DNA of 64,000 nucleotides, taken from positions 8,302 through 72,301 of the forward strand of contig JAEOSR010000127.1 of the NCBI GenBank assembly GCA_016840285.1. The letters are read 5' to 3'. Shown here piece after piece: positions 17,175 to 25,122 of this stretch. The first letter of the stretch is position 1. Each line of letters starts with the position of its first letter. This stretch comes from Candidatus Hodarchaeota archaeon. GTDB taxonomy: Archaea; Asgardarchaeota; Heimdallarchaeia; Hodarchaeales; Hodarchaeaceae. The position numbers were made by a program, and so were the translations under genes. Below the pieces are notes generated by a model, which searched no databases, was not told the origin of the DNA, and saw only the letters and a list, made by a program, of their open reading frames with translations.

Positions 17175-19202
17175 TCACTTGTCAGCTATTTCCTTTGTGA
17201 CCTTCTTTTTTTTGGCCATTTGAGCTTCAATATTTAATAGTGCAAGACTACTGAAATAGCGGATACTAGGATCCTTTTCTATCTTATATTGAATAATTTC
17301 AATCAGTTCTGGAACAGCTAATATCCCTCCCCGATAGCCGAGGGCTTCAGCTGCTAATTCACGAACAGTATAAATACGATCAGTCTTGATGGCTTTAATT
17401 AACGCTGGTGTGATTAAAGAATCATACCCTTCAAAAGAATTGTAACCCTCAAAATGACCTAAAGCATGTGCACAAGTACTTCTTACTGTATTAGAATCAT
17501 CATTCTGGAGTAGTGAAATTAAGGTTTCAATTATTTCATAAGTATATTTTCTATTTGTGACTAGATCTGGTGAGTCAATTATCGCTGTGAGTAATTCAAC
17601 TGCTCGTTGGCGCCACTCATTCTCTAGATTTGGCTTTAAATAGCTTAGTGCTAGAGGAACATCGTCTATTTCCGCCCAAGAAGTCAATATTTCCAATAAA
17701 AACGATGTAATCTTATTATAAGCCTTTTCATACAAGAGTGATCGAATATGACTTATGTGATCTGTTGGTTCCAAATTTGATATAGCCCAAGCAGCCTGTC
17801 GTTGCACAAAGGCATCTTCATCATTTATTAACCTATCTAAGAGAAAGGGAAATGTTGAATCTTCTTTTAAATGTCCAAGAAATGAACAAATTGCTGCACG
17901 AAGTGAGAAAGATTGTGAAGTTGCTAATGTTTCCTGAATTTGAGGAAGGTCAATTTCTAAAAAATTTTGGTCGTCTTTGAGGATATGTACGAACTCTTCC
18001 AACGCCTCAATCACTAATTCACGTAATGGAGTTCTATCTTTTCTGAATATTGTTAATAAACATGTTGCTGCGTCTGGCATAGAACTCATCCGAGCGAGTA
18101 ATGCCACCATTCCACTTCGAATACTTGATGTTTGCTCAATTGATCCAGCTGCAGAGCAGATTCTTAGAATAAGCTCTGGAGATGTGGGTTGGATCTGTTC
18201 AATTGACCAGGCAGAAATGGATCGGACATATGAATCCTGATCCTCTAATCCTTTTAGAAGAGCAGCTAATGCTTGTTGAGATTTTAGATTACCCAACGCT
18301 TCAGCAGAAGCTTCTCGAACAAAAAAGCTTACATCAGTTTCTAGTGCCTCAGCCAGCTCAGGAAGAGCATCAAAGGATGAAATCGCTCCCAGTGCACTAG
18401 CAGCTGATGCTCGAACCACAGAAATTCCATCATATTTTAATTTTTCAATTAACAAAGGAGATAATTCAATGACTCCCCATTTACCAATAATTTCAATGGC
18501 TTTCTTTCGTAACTCGGGATTATGATCCGTTTCTACAATCAGTTCTAATAAATCAATTATTTCAGCATTATGAGTTTCTCCTAATGCATCTAATCCAATT
18601 TTTCGGAGTTCTGACAGCTCATAAGTAATTTCAACAAGATCGATCAGATAATTCTGTAGATCTTCAGAGAGTTTTTGAGATTTTTGAGCAAGATGTAGAA
18701 TTCCTCGAAGAATAGAAGCTCTAATATCATCCTTGAAACGATATTTATGTAAAGCTTCCAATAGTGTTATTTCCGTAATTTTATCATTGCAGTATCCGAT
18801 TAATTCCAGACTATAGTTCAGGTGACGTTGGTCATCAATCATTTTTTTCAATCGAAGAGAGGTTGTGGTAGCTTCATTTTCCTCTGATACCTTACGAAGG
18901 GTTGAAGAGAGAGTGATAAAAAGTTTATTAAGTGTCACCTCATTTATTTCATCTTCAAACCAGTCCAACATTGCATCAAGCACCTCAAAATGACCTTCGA
19001 GACTCATTGCAATGATTTCTCTAACTTCTGGAGTGGGAGATTTAGATAAAGACATCAACTTCTGTATTATAAGATGTGAATTTCGTTGGGCAAGATGGGA
19101 CGCAATAAGGGCTTTTATTTGAATATCAGGATCTTCTTCAATTGTTTCTAAGAGTATATCATGAATTAAACCTATATCAGGTGATTCCACCCTTTCTTTC
19201 AC
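17175..19202 (-). CDS. HEAT-repeat protein (PBS-lyase type)
   Basis: A 675-residue soluble alpha-solenoid. Repeats of about 31 residues run through most of the chain, recognisable by blocks such as VVRASAASALGAISS, FVREASAEALGNLKS, YVRSISAWSIEQI, FVQRQAAWAISNLEP, TVRSTCAHALGH and TVRELAAEALGYRG. No signal peptide or membrane helix is seen, and the C-terminus is lysine-rich (AKKKKVTKEIADK). Such proteins are scaffolds or regulators of larger assemblies and have no catalytic residues. The partner is unknown; Asgard genomes are rich in such solenoids, but similar proteins occur in bacteria too. Confidence 0.85.
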   Translation of the reverse strand: MKERVESPDIGLIHDILLETIEEDPDIQIKALIASHLAQRNSHLIIQKLMSLSKSPTPEVREIIAMSLEGHFEVLDAMLDWFEDEINEVTLNKLFITLSSTLRKVSEENEATTTSLRLKKMIDDQRHLNYSLELIGYCNDKITEITLLEALHKYRFKDDIRASILRGILHLAQKSQKLSEDLQNYLIDLVEITYELSELRKIGLDALGETHNAEIIDLLELIVETDHNPELRKKAIEIIGKWGVIELSPLLIEKLKYDGISVVRASAASALGAISSFDALPELAEALETDVSFFVREASAEALGNLKSQQALAALLKGLEDQDSYVRSISAWSIEQIQPTSPELILRICSAAGSIEQTSSIRSGMVALLARMSSMPDAATCLLTIFRKDRTPLRELVIEALEEFVHILKDDQNFLEIDLPQIQETLATSQSFSLRAAICSFLGHLKEDSTFPFLLDRLINDEDAFVQRQAAWAISNLEPTDHISHIRSLLYEKAYNKITSFLLEILTSWAEIDDVPLALSYLKPNLENEWRQRAVELLTAIIDSPDLVTNRKYTYEIIETLISLLQNDDSNTVRSTCAHALGHFEGYNSFEGYDSLITPALIKAIKTDRIYTVRELAAEALGYRGGILAVPELIEIIQYKIEKDPSIRYFSSLALLNIEAQMAKKKKVTKEIADK

Positions 19203-19376
19203 CTATCAATCCATTCCTAGGAAATCCTGTTCAGGAATTCTTATTATACAAAATCATGATAATTAATTATTCATTTAATAATTCACCTAAAAGTAAATGA
19301 AAAAGAGTTTATAGCGATTCACAGTTTGAATGGCTACAATAATCTTTCCAAAAATTGACAAAGAAGGTTAGATAGG

Positions 19377-20180
19377 GTGCAAAGAGATAATAATGATATA
19401 AGCAATGATAAATTATTTGAAAATCTCACACAAATCATGTTCTTTCCATCATGGAGCGGATTAATTCAGTCTGAATCATATTTAGGCTCATATTTAAATC
19501 AACCAGTTCACAAGGTGTATAAAGATAATGTTATCCTATTACCAGATCTTGTATTAACAGGACAAGAAGAGAGCACGGGAAAACCTTTTATTTTTATCAC
19601 AGGAGTTGGGATGTATTACGTGCAGTTTGGTTTGTCCCCAGGCGAGATTATTACAGATTACCGTGAAATATCGGGGATCGTGCTGCCTTTGGAGATCTAT
19701 AACAAAGCACAAGATCTCTCTGGTTCAATAGTTAATTCTGAAAAGCTAGCAATGACTGAATATATGATTTCAATTCCTTTCTCCTTGTTACTCGCAAAAC
19801 AAACAACACAAATGTATCTCCGGGGGGTTATTGCCCGAAATGTATTGCACCCTTACAAGGATTGTTTCAATCAATTTTTATCTTCAATCTGTGGCAATCC
19901 CGATAGTTTAATCAAGGAAGATGGATTAAAGATTCTTTCAGGTGGACTATCTTCACAGATCTCTCTTCATACAAATGAACTTTTAACGGAAAAAGAATTA
20001 GAAAATTATTCCAAAATTACAGCTGGTCTAAAAACCATCCGACCTGACGTAGGGAAAGTGCTTTCTGATCTTCAACTCGATGATGAAACAATGAAAAGTG
20101 CAATATTTGAAAAAATTCGGCTTATTAAGATAGATTTTGTAGAAAAAGGTTATCCTCGTCTCTTAGACTGGGTTCCATAG
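19377..20180 (+). CDS. Conserved-looking protein of unknown function
   Basis: A 267-residue soluble protein, probably starting at GTG 19377. I do not recognise a family. It begins acidic and Asn-rich, then shows alternating hydrophobic strands (VILLPDLVLTGQEES, FIFITGVGMYYVQFG) and later amphipathic helices, with ITAGLKTIRPDVGKVLSDL in the C-terminal quarter. There is no signal peptide, membrane helix or cysteine motif. It lies between the divergent HEAT-repeat gene and a convergent hydrolase, so it is its own unit. Coding character looks genuine: long, uninterrupted and of ordinary composition. Confidence 0.6.
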   Translation: MQRDNNDISNDKLFENLTQIMFFPSWSGLIQSESYLGSYLNQPVHKVYKDNVILLPDLVLTGQEESTGKPFIFITGVGMYYVQFGLSPGEIITDYREISGIVLPLEIYNKAQDLSGSIVNSEKLAMTEYMISIPFSLLLAKQTTQMYLRGVIARNVLHPYKDCFNQFLSSICGNPDSLIKEDGLKILSGGLSSQISLHTNELLTEKELENYSKITAGLKTIRPDVGKVLSDLQLDDETMKSAIFEKIRLIKIDFVEKGYPRLLDWVP

Positions 20181-20226
20181 CTCCGAAAATCTGAGTGTAC
20201 TGAAAGTTAGTATCTCTCTCTCTTAT

Positions 20227-21000
20227 TTACAACATTTTGTGTTCTTTCTTCGTTACTTGAATTAGAAACTCATGGAGAAGCTCATTAAATTGCTCTGGAT
20301 GTTCATGAGTTATTCCATGATCGCCCTCAAGTTCGACTATTTTTGCTTGAGGTAAATGCTTTTTCAGAACTTTATATGTTATAGTAGGATTGACGGTATC
20401 CTGATTACCGTGCATCATCATGATAGGAACATCTATCTGCTCAAGTTGTTGAAGGTATGAACTTGAGCGTTTATACTGTCGTTTTATGGAGACAAATGTT
20501 TTAAATTTCTGAATTCTCTTTACAATTCTCCATAGAACCGATATAATCAAGCTTCTATTCTCCCCACTTCGCTTTTCTTTCGCTAAAAAATTCCATGATC
20601 TTGTTATCTCACCAAGAAAAGGTCTAGGACTCACAAGAACAATACCTCGGACGTCTTCTGGATATTTTATTGCGTACATTAAGGCTAGGGTGCCCCCTAT
20701 ACTATAACCAACAAATATTGGCTTACGTCGAAGTTGGAGCTTATTTTTTAAGAGATCCTGCAAATCAAGAATATGATCAGAAGTTTGATGCTTTTCGACC
20801 TTTTTCCCGACACTAGATCTACCGTAACCTCTTAAATCAGGTGCGATTAGCTGATAATTAGATGAAAAATGGACATCATTGAGTTGGAGTCCCCAATGGG
20901 TTTGAGAACTCCCCAAATAACCGTGAATGAACACAATGGGGTGACCATCCCCAGAGTGATGATAATATAGTTGGTAACCATCACGAGAGTAATAGGGCAT
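20227..21000 (-). CDS. Alpha/beta hydrolase
   Basis: A 257-residue single-domain hydrolase. The oxyanion region is HGYLGSS, the nucleophile elbow is VGYSIGGTLA (G-x-S-x-G), the acid is Asp in MMHGNQDTVNP, and the base is His in LEGDHGITHEHP. The cap between strands 6 and 7 is short and basic (SIKRQYKRSS). No signal peptide is present. Relatives are esterases, lipases or dienelactone-type hydrolases; the substrate cannot be told. Confidence 0.85.
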   Translation of the reverse strand: MPYYSRDGYQLYYHHSGDGHPIVFIHGYLGSSQTHWGLQLNDVHFSSNYQLIAPDLRGYGRSSVGKKVEKHQTSDHILDLQDLLKNKLQLRRKPIFVGYSIGGTLALMYAIKYPEDVRGIVLVSPRPFLGEITRSWNFLAKEKRSGENRSLIISVLWRIVKRIQKFKTFVSIKRQYKRSSSYLQQLEQIDVPIMMMHGNQDTVNPTITYKVLKKHLPQAKIVELEGDHGITHEHPEQFNELLHEFLIQVTKKEHKML

Positions 21001-21229
21001 CTTTTTCAGGGCTCCAAGGCTGTAAAACAGTTCTGATTTAGATTCGGGGATACTAAAAGGAAAGATACTAGATTACTTTGAGAGGTGGAATGAAACATTT
21101 GTTATTACTTTTTAAGTCTGAAAGGTTATTTCTTCCCAAATTATTGGAAATAATGATCTGAAGGCGATTTATGTCTACCAATTAATTAAAGTTCGAATCA
21201 ATACCAAAGGGCAATTGATCTGATTTGCT

Positions 21230-22894
21230 ATGCGGATTCACAAAATAAGTCTACAAAATTTTCGTAGCATCCCTCATCTTAGGTTTGAAGATCTTCAAAA
21301 TCTAAATTGTTTTATTGGGGCTCATAATTCAGGGAAAACTAATATTTTAGATGGGATCTCTGCCTTTTGGGATCCTTTTATCAGAGCTAGGGTTCAACAA
21401 GACCATTTAAAGGAAGAAAGTACAGGCCAAATTATGCAGCAGGCTCCTCCAATCCTTTCATATATTAATGAATCTACTAACATTCGGGGAATGTTTGAAC
21501 TTGTGATCGATAAAAGCTTGGATTCGTGGCGCGAGAGTAGCTATCTTCGTGATATCTTCACGAAAACTGCTTTTCTTCATACTCAAAAACAATCATATGA
21601 TTTTTTCAACGAATTTCTTGAGAACTTAGAAACAAAGACAAGTCTTTCAAATATTTCTGCCTTTAAGTTTGATATGACTCTTTCCCAGGAGCAACTAATG
21701 TTTATTGTTCAGGAATGCTTTTTAAGACTTAAAGACGGTGAATTACTGCCTTTCAAAGCAAATAACCTTCCAATAATCCAACAAGCAATTGGAACAGCAT
21801 TTCTTCGCCATTTTGACGAAACGACAGAACATAAGTTCCTAAACGAAAATATTTCCCGAATAATAAAGAACAAGGATTATAAGGCAATTACAGCAATTGA
21901 GAGTTTTTTAAAAGATGTTATCGGTCAAGAATTTGTCTTTGAGTTAGGACACGGTCAGATGGCTGAAGTTACAATTGAACAAGCTTTTACTACGCCTCTT
22001 TGGAGAATGTCAACTGGTACTCTAAGAATTATTTCATTAGCTTATCTTCTGACTGCAAGCCAACTAAATCAAATTATTATCATTGATGATCCAGGATTGT
22101 ATCTGCATCCGAAAAGCGAACGAAGACTAGCCAGAAAGCTGGAAAATTTCTCAAATGAGAGACAAATCCTTTTCTCGACTCATTCAACTCGGTTACTCAT
22201 TGGTCATGCGTACCTAGTAGAGCTAATTAAAGGCTGGACTAAGGTTCGACCAATCCGAGGGGAAAAAACGATGAAAAAAGTAGTCAAATTGTTAGGCATA
22301 AGACCTTCAGACTCCTTAGGTGCGGATGTTGTGGTTTTTGTTGAGGGAAAAACAGATACTCGAGTATTTCGAGTTTTTGAGAACCTCTTACAAGGTGACC
22401 GAATGTCTCGAAACAGAGTTTCTTTTATTGGAGTAGGAGGGTGGACCAATATGAAGTTTATTATTTCTATTGAATTATTAAAGAGTAAATTCGTTCGGAG
22501 CCGTGCTCTAGCGATTACTGACGGAGATATCTATAATTCAGAGACTTATCTCAAAATAAAGAAGAATTGGACTTCAGTATTTCCCGAGAACACATTTTTC
22601 TCGTTAAAGGAAGAGTGTATTGAATCGTTATTCCTAAATAATCCTGTAATTTTTCAACGGGTATTAAAAAAGAAAAATGAATCTCTTACCTCCATAACTG
22701 AGATCCAAGAATTTATTAAGAGAAACAGGGAAAGAGGAATTTCTGATAAAACTATTACACGAAGTATCACAGAGAGATTTTTGGGTGGGAAACGTTATAA
22801 GGCCTCTGTGGCTGAACGTCTTGCAGGAAGCTTTAAAGTGAATGAAATCCCCGAATACTTAGCAAAATTCTTCAACGAATTCATTCTTAATTAG
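21230..22894 (+). CDS. OLD-family ATPase with TOPRIM nuclease domain
   Basis: A 554-residue protein. The N-terminal ABC/SMC-type ATPase begins NFRSIPHLRFEDL and has Walker A GAHNSGKT at 30-37, a signature-like segment (RMSTGTLRIISLAYLL), Walker B IIIIDDPGLYLHP and the H-loop FSTHSTRL. A TOPRIM domain follows with VVFVEGKTDTRVF and the acidic pair in AITDGDIY. OLD proteins are nucleases used in phage exclusion and, as GajA, in the Gabija system, where a UvrD-like GajB helicase is adjacent. No helicase lies next to this gene, so a stand-alone OLD nuclease is more likely. The cellular role is open. Confidence 0.8.
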   Translation: MRIHKISLQNFRSIPHLRFEDLQNLNCFIGAHNSGKTNILDGISAFWDPFIRARVQQDHLKEESTGQIMQQAPPILSYINESTNIRGMFELVIDKSLDSWRESSYLRDIFTKTAFLHTQKQSYDFFNEFLENLETKTSLSNISAFKFDMTLSQEQLMFIVQECFLRLKDGELLPFKANNLPIIQQAIGTAFLRHFDETTEHKFLNENISRIIKNKDYKAITAIESFLKDVIGQEFVFELGHGQMAEVTIEQAFTTPLWRMSTGTLRIISLAYLLTASQLNQIIIIDDPGLYLHPKSERRLARKLENFSNERQILFSTHSTRLLIGHAYLVELIKGWTKVRPIRGEKTMKKVVKLLGIRPSDSLGADVVVFVEGKTDTRVFRVFENLLQGDRMSRNRVSFIGVGGWTNMKFIISIELLKSKFVRSRALAITDGDIYNSETYLKIKKNWTSVFPENTFFSLKEECIESLFLNNPVIFQRVLKKKNESLTSITEIQEFIKRNRERGISDKTITRSITERFLGGKRYKASVAERLAGSFKVNEIPEYLAKFFNEFILN

Positions 22895-22989
22895 ATTTCA
22901 AATAATGATTAGAAATTATTCAAATCGACAAAGTACTTAAGTAAATGTGAGTTTTTCAAGTAGGAGTAACCTGACTAGATGAGATTCTA

Positions 22990-23862
22990 ATGGGTAAGAT
23001 TTTAATTCTTGGATTACCAAAATCTGGAATATCCTCAATTTATCGAGAGTCCTATCAATCAATAACTGGTGCAGAGGATAATCCATATATGAAGCAGATA
23101 CTTAAAGTTAAATCCCTTCAAAAAGTTCTTCAGATTGAATTCCATGAAGAAAATACAATGGAAATTTTGTCAAAGGATGAGATTAAAAGTATCTTCTCAA
23201 ATGTTCAAGTGGTATTATGGGTCGTGGATATTAGTGATCAGCGAACTATCTCCACCTCTCTATTTCATTGGAAAAATGCATTGGATTATTTGAAGGAATA
23301 TTCAACCTTTGCTTCAAAATTTGTCTGCTTTCATAAAACAGACTTAGTCACTGTAGAAGATAAAAATACACTCTTTAATTCTTTAAAGAATGATTTTCAA
23401 GCACATCTTGAAGGACAGGTGGATTTTTACTATACGTCTATAAAGGACGATTCGGTATTAGTAATGATGGCACAGATTATGAAAATAATTCATGAGTCAT
23501 CTTTCGAAATAAAACAAGCCCATAATAAAATTAACGAGTTTTTACAAACAAATGAGGACTTTTTTGGTGTTACAATACTTTCATCAGACGGACTACCCAT
23601 TATTGAAGTAGGGGAAAAGGTAGAATTTGTTATCTTACCTGCCAACTTATGGCTTGGTACCAATGAGCGATTGAAAGAAGCTTTTGGAATACACACACTA
23701 ACATGTACAATTCATCTTGACGATCAGATTTTACTTTTCTTTGACATTGGTGTGGATCTACTTTTGACCACAGTCGCTAAGAAAGACGCTCCCTTACAAT
23801 TCTCTTTTATTAGAAGCGATATGTTGGCACAATCTCTCCGTGAAATCCTTAATGTTTCCTAA
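22990..23862 (+). CDS. Rag/Gtr-like G domain (degenerate) fused to roadblock domain
   Basis: A 290-residue protein with the two-domain plan of eukaryotic Rag/Gtr GTPases. Residues 1-170 match the Rag G domain: ILILGLPKSGISSIYRESY (P-loop position), EIKSIFSNVQVVLWVVDISDQ, FVCFHKTDLV with the Rag-type HKxD base motif (115-118), and FYYTSIKDDSV in the position of the Rag 'TSIwd' block. Residues about 183-285 form a roadblock/LC7-type domain (FFGVTILSSDGLPIIEVGE). The P-loop lysine is Ile14 and no DxxG switch II motif exists, so nucleotide hydrolysis is unlikely. It is probably a cytosolic scaffold or pseudo-GTPase. The gene is single, between the OLD and DAO genes. Confidence 0.75.
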   Translation: MGKILILGLPKSGISSIYRESYQSITGAEDNPYMKQILKVKSLQKVLQIEFHEENTMEILSKDEIKSIFSNVQVVLWVVDISDQRTISTSLFHWKNALDYLKEYSTFASKFVCFHKTDLVTVEDKNTLFNSLKNDFQAHLEGQVDFYYTSIKDDSVLVMMAQIMKIIHESSFEIKQAHNKINEFLQTNEDFFGVTILSSDGLPIIEVGEKVEFVILPANLWLGTNERLKEAFGIHTLTCTIHLDDQILLFFDIGVDLLLTTVAKKDAPLQFSFIRSDMLAQSLREILNVS

Positions 23863-23967
23863 GAACCTTCATGTCTTTATCTCAGAACATGTACAATTGG
23901 TACAAGAACCACCAAGTCAGAACATAAAGAATAATTAGGAACCAAGATATAACATTCACAAAATCCT

Positions 23968-25119
23968 TTATTTTAGCTTCTCCTCTTGACCAAAATCACG
24001 ATATAGAGAGAATTCTTCAAGTATTTCCTTGTCTCTAGAAGTACTTTTATCAGCTATAACACGAGCAAGAAGTTCACCTAGTCCTGGGCCAATCATATAA
24101 CCTTGACCACACATACCTACCGCATTGATATATCCCTCAATCTCCTTTATCGGACCCAGAATGGGATTCCCATCTAGAGTCATTGGATATATACCGCGCC
24201 ATGTCCTACGTACTTTAATATTCTTGAGTCTTGGAAGTAAATTAATCATTCTTTTCGCGACTTGTGGTAGAAAAACGCTAGTTTCCCTTCTATCTCTCCC
24301 AACAATGGGGGGTTCAGGTGTAAGACAAAAAATGATCTTTCCTTCTCTGTTCTGATAAAAATAATAATTTTTAGATCCTTCTGAAGGTCGTATATCAACA
24401 ACCATTGGCGAAAAGAATCGTTTAACTGGTTCTGTAATACCAGCTTCATGGGATTCGGGTATTACTAGAACATCGCTTCCAACCATTTGAGCAATATCTC
24501 TTCCATGAGCCCCTGCGGCATTAATTATATTTTGGGACTGATATGATTCTTTAGATGTTTTTACAGCCGTTACTTGGTTATTAATTGTTTGTATGTCAAT
24601 AACTTCTTCATTGAACTTAAAATCTACCCCTAGATTCCGTGCTTGACGATAAAAAGCATTTATAGCTAATAATGGAGAAGCATTACCATCCTCAGGTGAA
24701 AAAGTCCCTCCAAGGAGCCTTTCATCATTAATTCCTGGAATTAGATCTCTGATTTTATCTGGATCAACAAAATTTATATTTAAACCATTTTGTTTCTGAT
24801 ATAGTACAGTGTCCTTTAACAACTGTTCATGAGCTTCATTAAAAGCTAAAAAGGAATAACCCCCTTGAATCCACTCTATATCATCACCAAATGTTTCTTC
24901 CCATGCCGAGAATATTTCTATTGATCGTTGGCATGTCCAAATCTTTCCTTTCTGAGAGTGAGTTGCTCTAATCCCTCCAATAGCGTGTTTGTTATCACCA
25001 CAACCTACTGAGGGAGCACTGTCGAGCACTAAAGTTTTAACGTCATAGTTACCCATTGCAAATGCCGTTGGGACTCCTACACTACCCGCTCCAATGATAA
25101 TGCAGTCGTAATCTGCCAC
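23968..25119 (-). CDS. FAD-dependent amino-acid/sarcosine oxidoreductase (DAO family), beta-like subunit
   Basis: A 383-residue DAO-family flavoprotein. The dinucleotide motif CIIIGAGSVGVPTAFAMG opens the chain, the DKHAIGGI-like region follows as NKHAIGGIRATHS, and the C-terminal FAD-closing motif is GYINAVGMCGQGYMIGPGLGELLA. It resembles sarcosine oxidase beta, D-proline or hydroxyproline dehydrogenase catalytic subunits, which oxidise secondary amines or amino acids. It begins three bases after the stop codon of the iron-sulfur flavoprotein gene and should form a complex with that protein. The substrate is not determined. Confidence 0.82.
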   Translation of the reverse strand: MADYDCIIIGAGSVGVPTAFAMGNYDVKTLVLDSAPSVGCGDNKHAIGGIRATHSQKGKIWTCQRSIEIFSAWEETFGDDIEWIQGGYSFLAFNEAHEQLLKDTVLYQKQNGLNINFVDPDKIRDLIPGINDERLLGGTFSPEDGNASPLLAINAFYRQARNLGVDFKFNEEVIDIQTINNQVTAVKTSKESYQSQNIINAAGAHGRDIAQMVGSDVLVIPESHEAGITEPVKRFFSPMVVDIRPSEGSKNYYFYQNREGKIIFCLTPEPPIVGRDRRETSVFLPQVAKRMINLLPRLKNIKVRRTWRGIYPMTLDGNPILGPIKEIEGYINAVGMCGQGYMIGPGLGELLARVIADKSTSRDKEILEEFSLYRDFGQEEKLK

Positions 25120-25122
25120 TGA

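Noticed and set aside
21180..21229. tRNA T-loop-like sequence (GTTCGAATC)
   Set aside because: No acceptor, D or anticodon arm can be folded around it.
21230..23862. Gabija defence system made of the OLD gene and its downstream neighbour
   Set aside because: The downstream gene is a Rag-like/roadblock protein without helicase motifs, so GajB is missing.
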